DNA of 64,000 nt from Maribacter sedimenticola (lineage in GTDB: Bacteria > Bacteroidota > Bacteroidia > Flavobacteriales > Flavobacteriaceae). Position 1 is the stretch's first letter; every line of letters begins with the position of its first letter. The position numbers were made by a program, and so were the translations under genes. The DNA lies in contig NZ_FZNV01000003.1 of NCBI RefSeq assembly GCF_900188415.1, forward strand, positions 434,001-498,000, given 5' to 3'. Shown here in pieces: positions 54,435 to 62,787 of the stretch. The notes beneath the pieces are model-generated. The model saw nothing but the letters and a program-made list of their open reading frames with translations, did not search any database and was not told the origin of the DNA.

Positions 54435-55196
54435 ATGTTTAAAAAGATAGCATTCATCATTGGTCTTTTTACGGTTATTTGCTGTAGCGCCCAGAACAAT
54501 AAATTGTTCGATCAAGCTACCACAGCCTATAATGCCGGTGAATATGATAGTGCCATAGAGTATTATACCCAAATATTGGATAACGGCAAGCATTCTGCCG
54601 CGGTTTATTTTAATATGGGCAACGCCTATTATAAACTTAATAAAATTGCCGAAAGCATATATTACTACGAAAAAGCTTTGTTACTGGCGCCAAATGACCA
54701 AGAAATAAAGACCAATCTCAGTTATGCCCAAAATATGACCTTGGACGCTATAGATACCCTGCCAGAAACCGGACTATCCAAATTATATAAGAATATAACC
54801 GGCAAGCTAACCTTTGATCAATGGGCATACCTAGCAATTGCCGCTATGTTGGCATTTGTAATTCTGTACATCCTATTTTATTTTTCAAATTATTCCACAC
54901 GAAAAAGGTGGACCTTTATTGGTAGCCTTTTAGCATTGTTCGTTAGTTTGGTGGCCATTGTATTCGCCTATATTCAACAGAGCGATTTCAACGCTTGGCA
55001 ACCGGCCATCATTTTTGCTGAAGAAAGTGTCATAAAGTCCGAACCCAATACTGCCGGCCAACAATTATTTATTCTCCATTCGGGAACCAAAGTGAATGTG
55101 TTGGATGAATTGGAGCAATGGAACAAAATACAATTGACCGATGGTAAGACAGGGTGGGCCAATAAGGAAGATTTAAGGCTGTTGAAAGATTTTTAG
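54435..55196 (+). CDS. batE: BatE, TPR and SH3-domain protein
   Basis: 253-residue membrane protein: signal (about 1-20), TPR repeats (about 25-95: AYNAGEYDSAIEYYTQILDNG and AAVYFNMGNAYYKLNKIAESIYYYEKAL), two membrane helices (about 132-150 and 160-178), and a C-terminal bacterial SH3-type domain (about 190-253, SEPNTAGQQLFILHSGTKVNVL). It closes the Bat locus; only 2 bases separate it from batD. No terminator is evident before the next promoter box at 55230. Confidence 0.92.
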   Translation: MFKKIAFIIGLFTVICCSAQNNKLFDQATTAYNAGEYDSAIEYYTQILDNGKHSAAVYFNMGNAYYKLNKIAESIYYYEKALLLAPNDQEIKTNLSYAQNMTLDAIDTLPETGLSKLYKNITGKLTFDQWAYLAIAAMLAFVILYILFYFSNYSTRKRWTFIGSLLALFVSLVAIVFAYIQQSDFNAWQPAIIFAEESVIKSEPNTAGQQLFILHSGTKVNVLDELEQWNKIQLTDGKTGWANKEDLRLLKDF

Positions 55197-55229
55197 ATAT
55201 AATTTAACAGATATTTAAAGACTCGGGCT

Positions 55230-55237
55230 TATCTTTG
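55230..55237 (+). promoter_or_regulatory. Putative -7 box (TATCTTTG) for the small secreted protein
   Basis: Exact TAnnTTTG match 16 bases before the ATG at 55254. It marks a likely promoter for the carbon-transport cluster. Confidence 0.45.
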
Positions 55238-55253
55238 TCATCGATTCAAAAAA

Positions 55254-55550
55254 ATGAAACATATAGCGCGCATTTCTTTGTTATTATTATGGCTTTTTGC
55301 AATTACTGCACCTAGCATAATAACCTTGTGCGATACCGAAAACCCTATTGTGGTTACCAATCTTAATGAAGAGGAACAACAAGAGACCGGTAAAAAGTCA
55401 ATGGGCGAAGAAAAATATGTAAAGGAAAATGCTATTGATTTTTCCTTAATTGCGCTTACCCAAAACACCAACAGCCGTAAGCATTATTTACTAGGCTGTT
55501 TTGATTTTGCTTTAGAAGTTATCTCTCCCCCACCGGAATACCTAGGTTAG
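55254..55550 (+). CDS. Small exported protein ahead of the SulP cluster
   Basis: 98-residue protein with an N-terminal hydrophobic segment (about 6-25, SLLLLWLFAITAPSIITL) and a short polar remainder with two Cys (DTEN region and LLGCFDFAL). No family is recognised. It lies 72 bases before the SulP gene on the same strand with a good promoter box in front, so it may be part of that unit. Function unknown. Confidence 0.7.
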   Translation: MKHIARISLLLLWLFAITAPSIITLCDTENPIVVTNLNEEEQQETGKKSMGEEKYVKENAIDFSLIALTQNTNSRKHYLLGCFDFALEVISPPPEYLG

Positions 55551-55585
55551 TTTACCATTTTAATTTTTATTAAGTAACTAATCAA

Positions 55586-55605
55586 TCCTAAGCAGAGCGC
55601 TAGGA
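55586..55605 (+). promoter_or_regulatory. Hairpin just before the SulP start
   Basis: TCCTA-A-GC (55586-55593, one bulged A) pairs with GC-TAGGA (55599-55605) around AGAGC. It ends 17 bases before the SulP ATG at 55623 and could shield or separate the ribosome site. Low support. Confidence 0.25.
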
Positions 55606-55622
55606 TATAATTTCATTATTTT

Positions 55623-57215
55623 ATGTTTAAGCACATTAAGAGCGATATTCCATCGAGTATCGTAGTATTTTTCGTAGCACTACCTTTATGTTTAGGTATT
55701 GCATTGGCCAGTGGGGCCCCATTGTTTTCAGGATTAATCGCCGGTATTATTGGCGGTATAGTAGTAGGAGGTTTAAGTGGCTCTAAAATTGGGGTCAGTG
55801 GACCAGCAGCAGGTTTGGCGGCAATTGTATTAACAGCAATTGGAGCTTTGGGCGGTTACCAGAATTTTTTGGTTGCCGTTGTTTTAGGTGGTATAATCCA
55901 AATTATTTTTGGTGTTTTAAAGGCCGGTGTCATTGGATATTATTTTCCTTCTTCCGTTATTAAAGGAATGCTTACCGGTATTGGTATTATCATTATTTTG
56001 AAACAAATACCTCATTTTTTTGGTTATGACCCTGATCCGGAAGGAGATTGGGCCTTTTTCCAGGTTGATGGTGAAAACACTTTTTCAGAAATAATTAATA
56101 CCGTTAACAATATAAGTCCAGGAGCTACACTAATTGCAATTATAGGGTTCTCAATTTTGCTATTATGGGACAAGGTTTTATCCAAAAAAGGCAAAATATT
56201 TCAACTGATCCAAGGACCATTGGTGGCCGTGGCCGTAGGTATTTTGTTTTATTTGCTGACCAAGGACAGTGATGTACTGGCAATATCCTCTGACCATTTG
56301 GTAAGTGTACCTGTGCCAGAAGATGCCGCATCGTTTTTGGGACAATTTAGCTTTCCTAATTTCAGCGCCATAACTAACCCACAAGTATGGGTTACTGCGT
56401 TTACTATAGCTTTGGTAGCCAGTCTTGAAACCTTGCTTTGTGTTGAGGCTACGGATAAATTGGATCCCCACAAAAATGTTACCCCAACCAATAGGGAACT
56501 TTTGGCGCAAGGTACAGGTAACATTATATCTGGTTTGATCGGTGGTTTACCAATTACACAGGTAATCGTTAGGAGTTCTGCCAATATACAGTCTGGGGGT
56601 AGAACTAAATTATCTGCCATAATACATGGTTTCCTTTTATTGATTTCGGTAATTCTTATTCCAAGATTGTTGAACATGATTCCATTATCGGTCTTGGCAG
56701 CAATTCTGTTCATAGTAGGGTACAAATTGGCAAAACCTGCCCTTTTCAAAAAGATGTATAAACTAGGGTGGAAACAATCCGTGCCATTTTTCGTAACTGT
56801 ACTTGGTATTGTATTTACCGATCTTCTAATAGGTATAAGTTTAGGATTAGCGGTTGGTATTGTAGTTATTCTTTTAAAGAGTTACCAAAACTCGCATTTC
56901 TTACATATTGAGGACAATAGTAATGGTAAACACAAGATTAAGATGACCTTGGCAGAAGAAGTGACCTTTTTTAACAAAGGTGCTATTTTGAACGAATTGG
57001 ATAGTTTACCACGAGATACCTATTTAGAAATAGATATTATGAAAACGAGATATTTAGATCATGATATCGTTGAAATTTTAGAAGATTTCAGCCTAAAGGC
57101 CAAAGAAAGAAACATAGATATAAAATTGGTTTCTAAACGTGGGGTGGTAGAAAATCCTCCAAGCTACATAGGATTCTTTGAAGAAAGGCCCAAGTCAAAA
57201 TTGAGCCTTAGTTAA
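55623..57215 (+). CDS. SulP-family permease, candidate bicarbonate transporter
   Basis: 530-residue SulP/SLC26 membrane protein with about 12 helices (residues 12-420). Signature regions include PSSIVVFFVALPLCLGIALASGAPL near 10-35, KIGVSGPAAGLAAIV and NRELLAQGTGNIISGLIGGLPITQVIVRSSANI. A short STAS-like C-terminus (about 440-520, EEVTFFNKGAILNELD) is present. Its position beside a UspA-like gene and a beta-carbonic anhydrase suggests bicarbonate as substrate; sulfate is the other obvious option. A 40-base gap with a short hairpin leads to the next gene. Confidence 0.9.
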   Translation: MFKHIKSDIPSSIVVFFVALPLCLGIALASGAPLFSGLIAGIIGGIVVGGLSGSKIGVSGPAAGLAAIVLTAIGALGGYQNFLVAVVLGGIIQIIFGVLKAGVIGYYFPSSVIKGMLTGIGIIIILKQIPHFFGYDPDPEGDWAFFQVDGENTFSEIINTVNNISPGATLIAIIGFSILLLWDKVLSKKGKIFQLIQGPLVAVAVGILFYLLTKDSDVLAISSDHLVSVPVPEDAASFLGQFSFPNFSAITNPQVWVTAFTIALVASLETLLCVEATDKLDPHKNVTPTNRELLAQGTGNIISGLIGGLPITQVIVRSSANIQSGGRTKLSAIIHGFLLLISVILIPRLLNMIPLSVLAAILFIVGYKLAKPALFKKMYKLGWKQSVPFFVTVLGIVFTDLLIGISLGLAVGIVVILLKSYQNSHFLHIEDNSNGKHKIKMTLAEEVTFFNKGAILNELDSLPRDTYLEIDIMKTRYLDHDIVEILEDFSLKAKERNIDIKLVSKRGVVENPPSYIGFFEERPKSKLSLS

Positions 57216-57222
57216 TTAAAAT

Positions 57223-57239
57223 GACCGTTTCTTACGGTC
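57223..57239 (+). other. Short hairpin between SulP and UspA-like genes
   Basis: GACCGT (57223-57228) pairs with ACGGTC (57234-57239) around TTCTT. No T run follows, so it may only attenuate or protect the upstream message. Confidence 0.35.
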
Positions 57240-57254
57240 TATAAACTTGTAATT

Positions 57255-58082
57255 ATGAAAACTAAAAAATATAAAATTGTCATTTTTACAGAATTAAAGG
57301 ATTCCTTGGAAAATACCCTTAAAAGCACATTAAGCTTGGCAAAGGTATTTAAAGGTGAAATTGCCTTGTTTCATGTAAAAAAAGCAACCGATGTTGTAAA
57401 AAAAGAAAGTCAGTTATCTGCCATGCGCAATCTAAATGCAGGGTATATGGAAATGGAAAAGCAAATAAATGCCATAGTAAACACCTATTCTAAAAAATTT
57501 GGTGTTCCATTATCCTATTCCTGTGCCATAGGTAACGTAAAACATGAAATTGAACATTATATAGATAATGAGAAACCGGATTTTATAGTCATGGGCAAAA
57601 GAAAGCCTAAACTATTTAATCTATTAGGTGACCATATCATACCTTTTGTCCTGAAAAAACATCATGGACCGGTATTTTTTACCGATCAAAAAAATGTTCT
57701 GGAATTAAATGGAGACCTTTCTTTGGGTATGTTAAGCGAATCTGAGGAAAATTCATTGACAGAATTGGTAACACGGTTGGTAACACATACTCAAAAACCA
57801 TTGAAATCGTTTAAAATTTCCAAAAACAGTATACCAAAAAGTAGTGAAAAAGAGGAAATTGGCACTAAAAATATTGAATTTGTATTTGATAAAAACGACA
57901 ATACCTCAAAAACCATTTCCAACTATATAACCTTCAACAAGGTAAATCTACTATGTGTGGATAGAGGTGAATTAAACACGGATAAAAAAGGAAAATCTTT
58001 TTCAACGACCACCAATATTACCGATATTTTAGATAACCTTAATATTCCTTTATTATTAACAGGACAAATAACTAAAAATTAA
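57255..58082 (+). CDS. Universal-stress-like protein
   Basis: 275-residue cytoplasmic protein: an N-terminal UspA-like alpha/beta domain (about 5-150) with IVIFTELKDSLENTLKSTLSLAKVF and PDFIVMGKRKPKLFNLLGDHIIPFVLKKHHGPVFF, and a second, more divergent domain (about 155-275). The MGKR segment corresponds to the nucleotide-binding loop of UspA. It lies between SulP and carbonic anhydrase with only 6 bases to the latter, so it is probably a regulatory partner of the transporter. The ligand is unknown. Confidence 0.85.
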   Translation: MKTKKYKIVIFTELKDSLENTLKSTLSLAKVFKGEIALFHVKKATDVVKKESQLSAMRNLNAGYMEMEKQINAIVNTYSKKFGVPLSYSCAIGNVKHEIEHYIDNEKPDFIVMGKRKPKLFNLLGDHIIPFVLKKHHGPVFFTDQKNVLELNGDLSLGMLSESEENSLTELVTRLVTHTQKPLKSFKISKNSIPKSSEKEEIGTKNIEFVFDKNDNTSKTISNYITFNKVNLLCVDRGELNTDKKGKSFSTTTNITDILDNLNIPLLLTGQITKN

Positions 58083-58088
58083 AAACAT

Positions 58089-58721
58089 ATGAAAGCACAT
58101 ACTAAGGAAACACAAGCCACAATGACCCCGCAAAAGTCATTGGACTTTCTTAAGGAAGGAAATTTAAGGTTTCAAAATAACCTTAAGGCCAATAGAAATC
58201 TTTTAGAACAAGTAAATGATACTAGTGAAGGACAATTTCCTTTTGCTACGATATTGAGCTGTATAGACTCTAGGGTCTCTGCTGAGTTGGTGTTTGACCA
58301 AGGCTTGGGAGATATTTTCAGTGTAAGGATTGCAGGTAACTTTGTGAACGAGGATATCTTGGGCAGTATGGAATTTGGCTGTAAACTTGCAGGCACCAAA
58401 CTTATAGTAGTTTTGGGACACACAAGTTGTGGCGCAATAAAAGGGGCGTGTGATCACGCAAGGTTGGGTAACCTAACTGCATTGATCAACAAGATAGAAC
58501 CTGCAGTAGATGCCGTTAAAGAACCAAAGGACGAAAGCCTGAGAAATTCTAAGAATCTTGATTTCGTTGATAAAGTTGCCGCTAAAAATGTAGAAATGAC
58601 CATTGCCAATATAAAAAAGGACAGTCCGGTATTGGCAGAAATGGAAAAAAACGGAGAAGTTTTGATCGTGGGCGCCATGTATGATATTTCTACAGGTGCC
58701 GTGGAATTTTTCGAACAATAA
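58089..58721 (+). CDS. Beta-class carbonic anhydrase
   Basis: 210-residue zinc enzyme that interconverts carbon dioxide and bicarbonate. The zinc and catalytic set is complete: Cys58-x-Asp60-x-Arg62 (CIDSR), then His111 and Cys114 (HTSC). The extra N-terminal 20 residues and the GAIKGACDHA segment fit cytoplasmic beta-class enzymes. It sits 6 bases after the UspA-like gene and 183 bases before the next SulP. This location gives the best evidence that the cluster handles inorganic carbon. Confidence 0.95.
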   Translation: MKAHTKETQATMTPQKSLDFLKEGNLRFQNNLKANRNLLEQVNDTSEGQFPFATILSCIDSRVSAELVFDQGLGDIFSVRIAGNFVNEDILGSMEFGCKLAGTKLIVVLGHTSCGAIKGACDHARLGNLTALINKIEPAVDAVKEPKDESLRNSKNLDFVDKVAAKNVEMTIANIKKDSPVLAEMEKNGEVLIVGAMYDISTGAVEFFEQ

Positions 58722-58745
58722 TAATCCTTGGTTTAATCAATTATG

Positions 58746-58776
58746 AAAAACCGATGAATACTTCATCGGTTTTTTT
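58746..58776 (+). terminator. Terminator after carbonic anhydrase
   Basis: 13-bp stem 58746-58758 with 58762-58774 (AAAAACCGATGAA and TTCATCGGTTTTT), loop TAC, then T. It separates the first SulP unit from the second SulP gene. Confidence 0.88.
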
Positions 58777-58904
58777 AAACCAGTATGTTAAAGAACCAAT
58801 ACACCACTGTTTACTACTGGAATTTTGTAATTTAACTTTCACTAAGAAGCAAGAATCACTTCTAACAAATTTGATGCTATTTCATTAAAATATAATTAAA
58901 ATAT

Positions 58905-60779
58905 ATGAAGAATCTGTTTTCAAATTTTAAGGGAGATTTATTTGGCGGTATTACCGCTGGAATCGTAGCATTGCCATTGGCATTGGCATTTGGTGTAAGT
59001 TCCGGAATGGGTCCCAGTGCCGGTCTGTACGGAGCAATTTTCATTAGCTTTTTTGCTGCACTATTTGGAGGTACCAATACCCAAATTTCAGGACCTACCG
59101 CTCCAATGACAGCAGTTAGTATGGTCGTCATTGCCGGTATCGTTGCCATTAACGATGGTAGCTTAGAAAAAGCCCTGCCCGCCATATTAATTGTTTTTCT
59201 ACTTGCCGGACTTATGCAAATAGGTCTCGGACTATTGGGAATTGGTAAATATATACGTTACATACCCTATCCTGTAGTATCCGGCTTTATGACGGCAATT
59301 GGTGTCATAATCTTGGTTACCCAAATTTTACCTGCCATAGGGTATTACCCTAAGGAAGATTCCGAATTTGTAGCACAATACAAACCCATTGCCGAAGAAA
59401 TCATCCTTGACAATATTTTAAAGGAAGAAGCGGGCGAAGGTATTTTGGTTCTTGAAAATTTTAAGGAAACCATAGCACGGGCCGAGCATATTACCGATGA
59501 GGACATGCTCAAAGAAGCCCAAACTTTGGCAAAATCCGAAGCTTCTGGAGTTATCGGTGCAATTAAAGTAATGCCAAGGGCCTTGAAAAATATAAATTGG
59601 TTAGAATTGATCTTGGCACTTTCTACCATTATCATCATTTATGGATTTAAACGCATTACGACAACTATACCAAGTGCACTAGTGGCTTTGGTGGTAGTTT
59701 CTGGGGTGGCCTATGGTTTGGGCCTGGACTATAGGCCCATAGAGCAGATACCCAGTGGTTTCCCGATTCCAAACCTTGGTATATTTACCCAATTTGAACT
59801 TTCATCTGTTACACCATACATATTTACGGCATTGACCCTAGCACTTTTAGGTGCCATAGATTCCCTTTTAACTTCTGTAGTTGCGGATAATATGACAAAG
59901 ACAAAGCACCAACCAAACAAAGAACTTGTGGGTCAAGGTATAGGGAACAGTATTGCCGCAGTTTTTGGTGGTATACCAGGTGCCGGTGCAACCATTAGAA
60001 CCGTAGTCAATATCAATGCAGGCGGAAAAACCAAATTATCCGGAATGGTAGCCGGAGTTCTACTGTTGATTATTCTACTAGCTTTAGGTCCGGTTGCTTC
60101 ACAGATTCCTGCGGCCGTACTAGCGGGAATATTGGTAACAGTGGGTATAGGTGTAATGGATTATAAAGGCTTAAAGGCCATACCCAGCCTTCCCAAAGAT
60201 ATGAGTTTGGGTCCTTTTAAATTTAGTTCAGAAGTGGTGATCATGTTAGTGGTATTGGTACTTTCATCAGTATGGAACTTGGTTTATGCAGTAGGTATCG
60301 GTTTAGTGATCGCATCTTTAATGTTCATGAAAAAAATGGGAGATTTGACCGCGGAACGGTCAGATGTCAAAACGTTGGAAAAGGAAGTGAATTGGCCGGA
60401 CGAAGCAGGGTTTCCCAAAAATTTACAGGAAGAGGTTTTTATTAAACATTTAAAAGGACCTCTATTCTTTGGATCTACCAGTGATTTCCAGCAAATGGCA
60501 GATCAAATTCCACGAACGGCATCTACAGTAATCATTAGGATGGGAAGAATGCAATATATGGATCAATCCGGGCTTTATACTTTGGAAGATGTACTTATCA
60601 GCCTTAAAAAATCTGGGATTACCATATTATTCGTTGATGTCCTAAAACAACCAAGGTATATGATGGAACGTGTTGGCGTCATTCCAGATTTAATTCCAGA
60701 GGAACATATATTTGATAATTTTAAGGAATGTCTGGTTTGGGTCAAAGAGAACGTTAAGGACAAAATACCGTCAATGTAA
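58905..60779 (+). CDS. SulP-family permease with STAS domain, second copy in cluster
   Basis: 624-residue SulP/SLC26 transporter: membrane domain with about 12 helices (residues 10-470), including GGITAGIVALPLALAFGVSSG, QISGPTAPMTAVSMV, NKELVGQGIGNSIAAVFGGIPGAGATIR and KTKLSGMVAGVLL. An unusual soluble insert of about 80 residues (about 140-225, acidic, with EEAGEGILVLENFKET) sits in it, and a full STAS domain follows (about 505-610, RMGRMQYMDQSGLYTLEDV). The insert is not usual in bacterial SulP. It has its own terminator-bounded unit. The substrate is unknown; bicarbonate is possible from context. Confidence 0.92.
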   Translation: MKNLFSNFKGDLFGGITAGIVALPLALAFGVSSGMGPSAGLYGAIFISFFAALFGGTNTQISGPTAPMTAVSMVVIAGIVAINDGSLEKALPAILIVFLLAGLMQIGLGLLGIGKYIRYIPYPVVSGFMTAIGVIILVTQILPAIGYYPKEDSEFVAQYKPIAEEIILDNILKEEAGEGILVLENFKETIARAEHITDEDMLKEAQTLAKSEASGVIGAIKVMPRALKNINWLELILALSTIIIIYGFKRITTTIPSALVALVVVSGVAYGLGLDYRPIEQIPSGFPIPNLGIFTQFELSSVTPYIFTALTLALLGAIDSLLTSVVADNMTKTKHQPNKELVGQGIGNSIAAVFGGIPGAGATIRTVVNINAGGKTKLSGMVAGVLLLIILLALGPVASQIPAAVLAGILVTVGIGVMDYKGLKAIPSLPKDMSLGPFKFSSEVVIMLVVLVLSSVWNLVYAVGIGLVIASLMFMKKMGDLTAERSDVKTLEKEVNWPDEAGFPKNLQEEVFIKHLKGPLFFGSTSDFQQMADQIPRTASTVIIRMGRMQYMDQSGLYTLEDVLISLKKSGITILFVDVLKQPRYMMERVGVIPDLIPEEHIFDNFKECLVWVKENVKDKIPSM

Positions 60780-60784
60780 CCATC

Positions 60785-60815
60785 AAAAGGCAGAAAAACA
60801 TATTCTACCTTTTTT
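60785..60815 (+). terminator. Terminator after the second cluster SulP
   Basis: AAAAGG-C-AGAA (60785-60795) pairs with TTCT-A-CCTTTT (60803-60813), one C-A mismatch, then T. It lies before the pheS promoter box. Confidence 0.6.
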
Positions 60816-60823
60816 AAAAGTTT

Positions 60824-60831
60824 TAAATTTG
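60824..60831 (+). promoter_or_regulatory. Putative -7 box for pheS (TAAATTTG)
   Basis: Exact TAnnTTTG match 18 bases before the pheS ATG, just after the preceding terminator. Confidence 0.5.
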
Positions 60832-60849
60832 CGTCTTTAATCAACATGT

Positions 60850-61869
60850 ATGATTGATAAGATAAAGGAAAAGATTGCTGAAGTTAACTCGTTTACAGCC
60901 GATAATTTAGAAGCTGTAGAAACGTTTAGAATTAAATATTTAGGTAAAAAAGGAATATTAAATGACTTCTTTGCTGAGTTCAAAAATGTGCCGAACGAAC
61001 AAAAAAAAGAATTTGGCCAAACGATAAACGAATTAAAGCAAGCTGCTACAGAAAAAGTTGAATCTTTAAAAGAGGTTTTAGAAAGTGTAACTACTAACGA
61101 GCAAGTGTATGGGGATTTAACCAGACCGGGCAACCCAATTGAACTTGGTGCGCGACATCCTATTTCTATCGTAAAAAATAAAATCATAGATGTTTTTTCC
61201 AGAATAGGTTTCAATGTATCAGAAGGACCGGAAATAGAGGACGACTGGCATAATTTTACCGCATTAAACCTACCAGAATACCATCCGGCAAGAGATATGC
61301 AGGATACTTTTTTTGTTCAAACAGATCCAGATATATTGTTGCGTACCCATACTTCATCGGTACAAGTACGCTACATGGAAAACAACCAACCTCCCATAAG
61401 AACCATATCACCTGGTAGAGTTTATAGGAACGAGGCTATTTCCGCTAGATCTCACTGTTTCTTTCATCAAGTAGAAGGGCTTTATATTGACAAGGATGTT
61501 TCTTTTGCAGATTTAAAACAAACACTACAATATTTTACGACAGAACTTTTTGGGAAATCCAAAATTAGACTTAGACCTTCTTATTTTCCTTTTACCGAAC
61601 CAAGTGCAGAAGTAGATGTTTATTGGGGACTGGAAACTGAAACGGATTATAAAATGACCAAGGGTACCGGTTGGTTAGAGATTATGGGCTGTGGTATGGT
61701 AGACCCCAACGTGCTTAAGAACTGTGGCATAGACCCAGATATATATTCCGGATTTGCCTTTGGGATGGGTATTGACCGTATTGCACTTTTACTGCATCAA
61801 ATTTCAGATATCCGATTATTGAGCGAGAACGACCTTCGTTTTCTAGAGCAGTTTAAAAGTACCCTATAA
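60850..61869 (+). CDS. pheS: Phenylalanyl-tRNA synthetase alpha subunit
   Basis: 339-residue class II synthetase subunit that, with PheT, charges tRNA-Phe. An N-terminal coiled coil (about 1-90), motif 1 region HPISIVKNKIIDVFSRIGF, motif 2 near 195-225 (FHQVEGLYIDKD), and motif 3 GFAFGMGIDRIALLLHQISDIR at about 301-322 match the family. Length is normal. pheT is not adjacent in this window, as is common in Bacteroidetes. The next gene starts 7-10 bases after the stop. Confidence 0.96.
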   Translation: MIDKIKEKIAEVNSFTADNLEAVETFRIKYLGKKGILNDFFAEFKNVPNEQKKEFGQTINELKQAATEKVESLKEVLESVTTNEQVYGDLTRPGNPIELGARHPISIVKNKIIDVFSRIGFNVSEGPEIEDDWHNFTALNLPEYHPARDMQDTFFVQTDPDILLRTHTSSVQVRYMENNQPPIRTISPGRVYRNEAISARSHCFFHQVEGLYIDKDVSFADLKQTLQYFTTELFGKSKIRLRPSYFPFTEPSAEVDVYWGLETETDYKMTKGTGWLEIMGCGMVDPNVLKNCGIDPDIYSGFAFGMGIDRIALLLHQISDIRLLSENDLRFLEQFKSTL

Positions 61870-61878
61870 AATTCCTTG

Positions 61879-62274
61879 GTGAAAAAAGATATTGAAATAC
61901 CTATTTCCAAAGATGTATATATAGCCATTGTCCATGAATGGAACGATGAATTTTTGGATAAGGATTGGAATGCCTACATTATTAATGACCGCCCCAATGC
62001 CATAGAAATGACCATGGTCGTTTCTAAAGGATATGATGGGGATCGTAAAACTTCTATCATGAGACATGCCGTAGATGTGGTCCATGCCAAATCCTATAAA
62101 AAAATAGAAGTAGTGCAGGAAGATGTACTAGGCCTGCACAACGAGTTTTATGTAACCTATTTTGCTGACCAAAAATTATTTGAAAGAAAGTTCATTTTTG
62201 AGAAGAATACCGTAAACATTCAAAATTTGGTAACCATACCCCTTATTGAAAAAGAGGGAGTTCTTGCAAAATAG
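61879..62274 (+). CDS. Conserved hypothetical protein downstream of pheS
   Basis: 131-residue cytoplasmic protein without recognised domain; it is rich in strands and charged residues (IPISKDVYIAIVHEWNDEFLDKDWNAYIIND, then MTMVVSKGYDGDRKTSIMRHAVD). No ATG start exists: GTG at 61879 (VKKDIEIP) or TTG at 61876 must serve. It lies 10 bases after the pheS stop, so it is probably translated from the pheS message. I know of similar small genes beside pheS in Bacteroidetes, sometimes mislabelled as the synthetase subunit; function unknown. Confidence 0.75.
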   Translation: MKKDIEIPISKDVYIAIVHEWNDEFLDKDWNAYIINDRPNAIEMTMVVSKGYDGDRKTSIMRHAVDVVHAKSYKKIEVVQEDVLGLHNEFYVTYFADQKLFERKFIFEKNTVNIQNLVTIPLIEKEGVLAK

Positions 62275-62325
62275 TACTTTTCCAAAGCAACCATTTTTTG
62301 TTTACACGTCTTAGAGAAAAAGAAT

Positions 62326-62784
62326 ATGAGCTTTAAATTATTCGTTTCCCTATTTCTTTTAGCTTTCCTATATAACTGTAAAATTGATGACGGATTAGAT
62401 TGTACCGTAATTGATTGTGCTACCGAACAATTATTTTCCATTGAATTTCTGGATGAAGAAGGAACTAATTTAATTACCAACGAAACCTATAAACTAGATA
62501 CCATTGAAATTACAACTGATGGAACCAGTTTAGAGTTAATTCCGCTGGATTCTACCAAACTAGTGACTTTCATAATCGTTGGTGCTATTGGTGAAACCAG
62601 CTATTCCATAAAGCTAAACCCAAACGAAACCGATACCTTGGTCTTGACAACGGTTGAACCTACAACAAACATAAATCAATGTTGTACCGCCCTACCTATT
62701 ATAGAGAAAGTTAGTTATAATCAAAAACAGAAAAACATAATACAAATGGACAATGGTTTTGAAAAGATAAGTGTTATTAAATAA
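62326..62784 (+). CDS. Small predicted lipoprotein, function unknown
   Basis: 152-residue predicted lipoprotein (acceptor Cys near residue 18, LYNCKIDDGLDC). The mature part has several further Cys (DCTVIDCATEQ near 25-33 and QCCTAL near 127) and a beta-rich middle (TNETYKLDTIEITTDGTSLEL). I recognise no family. It lies 52 bases after the pheS-linked gene and converges on the CYTH gene with 3 bases between the stops. Confidence 0.7.
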   Translation: MSFKLFVSLFLLAFLYNCKIDDGLDCTVIDCATEQLFSIEFLDEEGTNLITNETYKLDTIEITTDGTSLELIPLDSTKLVTFIIVGAIGETSYSIKLNPNETDTLVLTTVEPTTNINQCCTALPIIEKVSYNQKQKNIIQMDNGFEKISVIK

Positions 62785-62787
62785 CCT

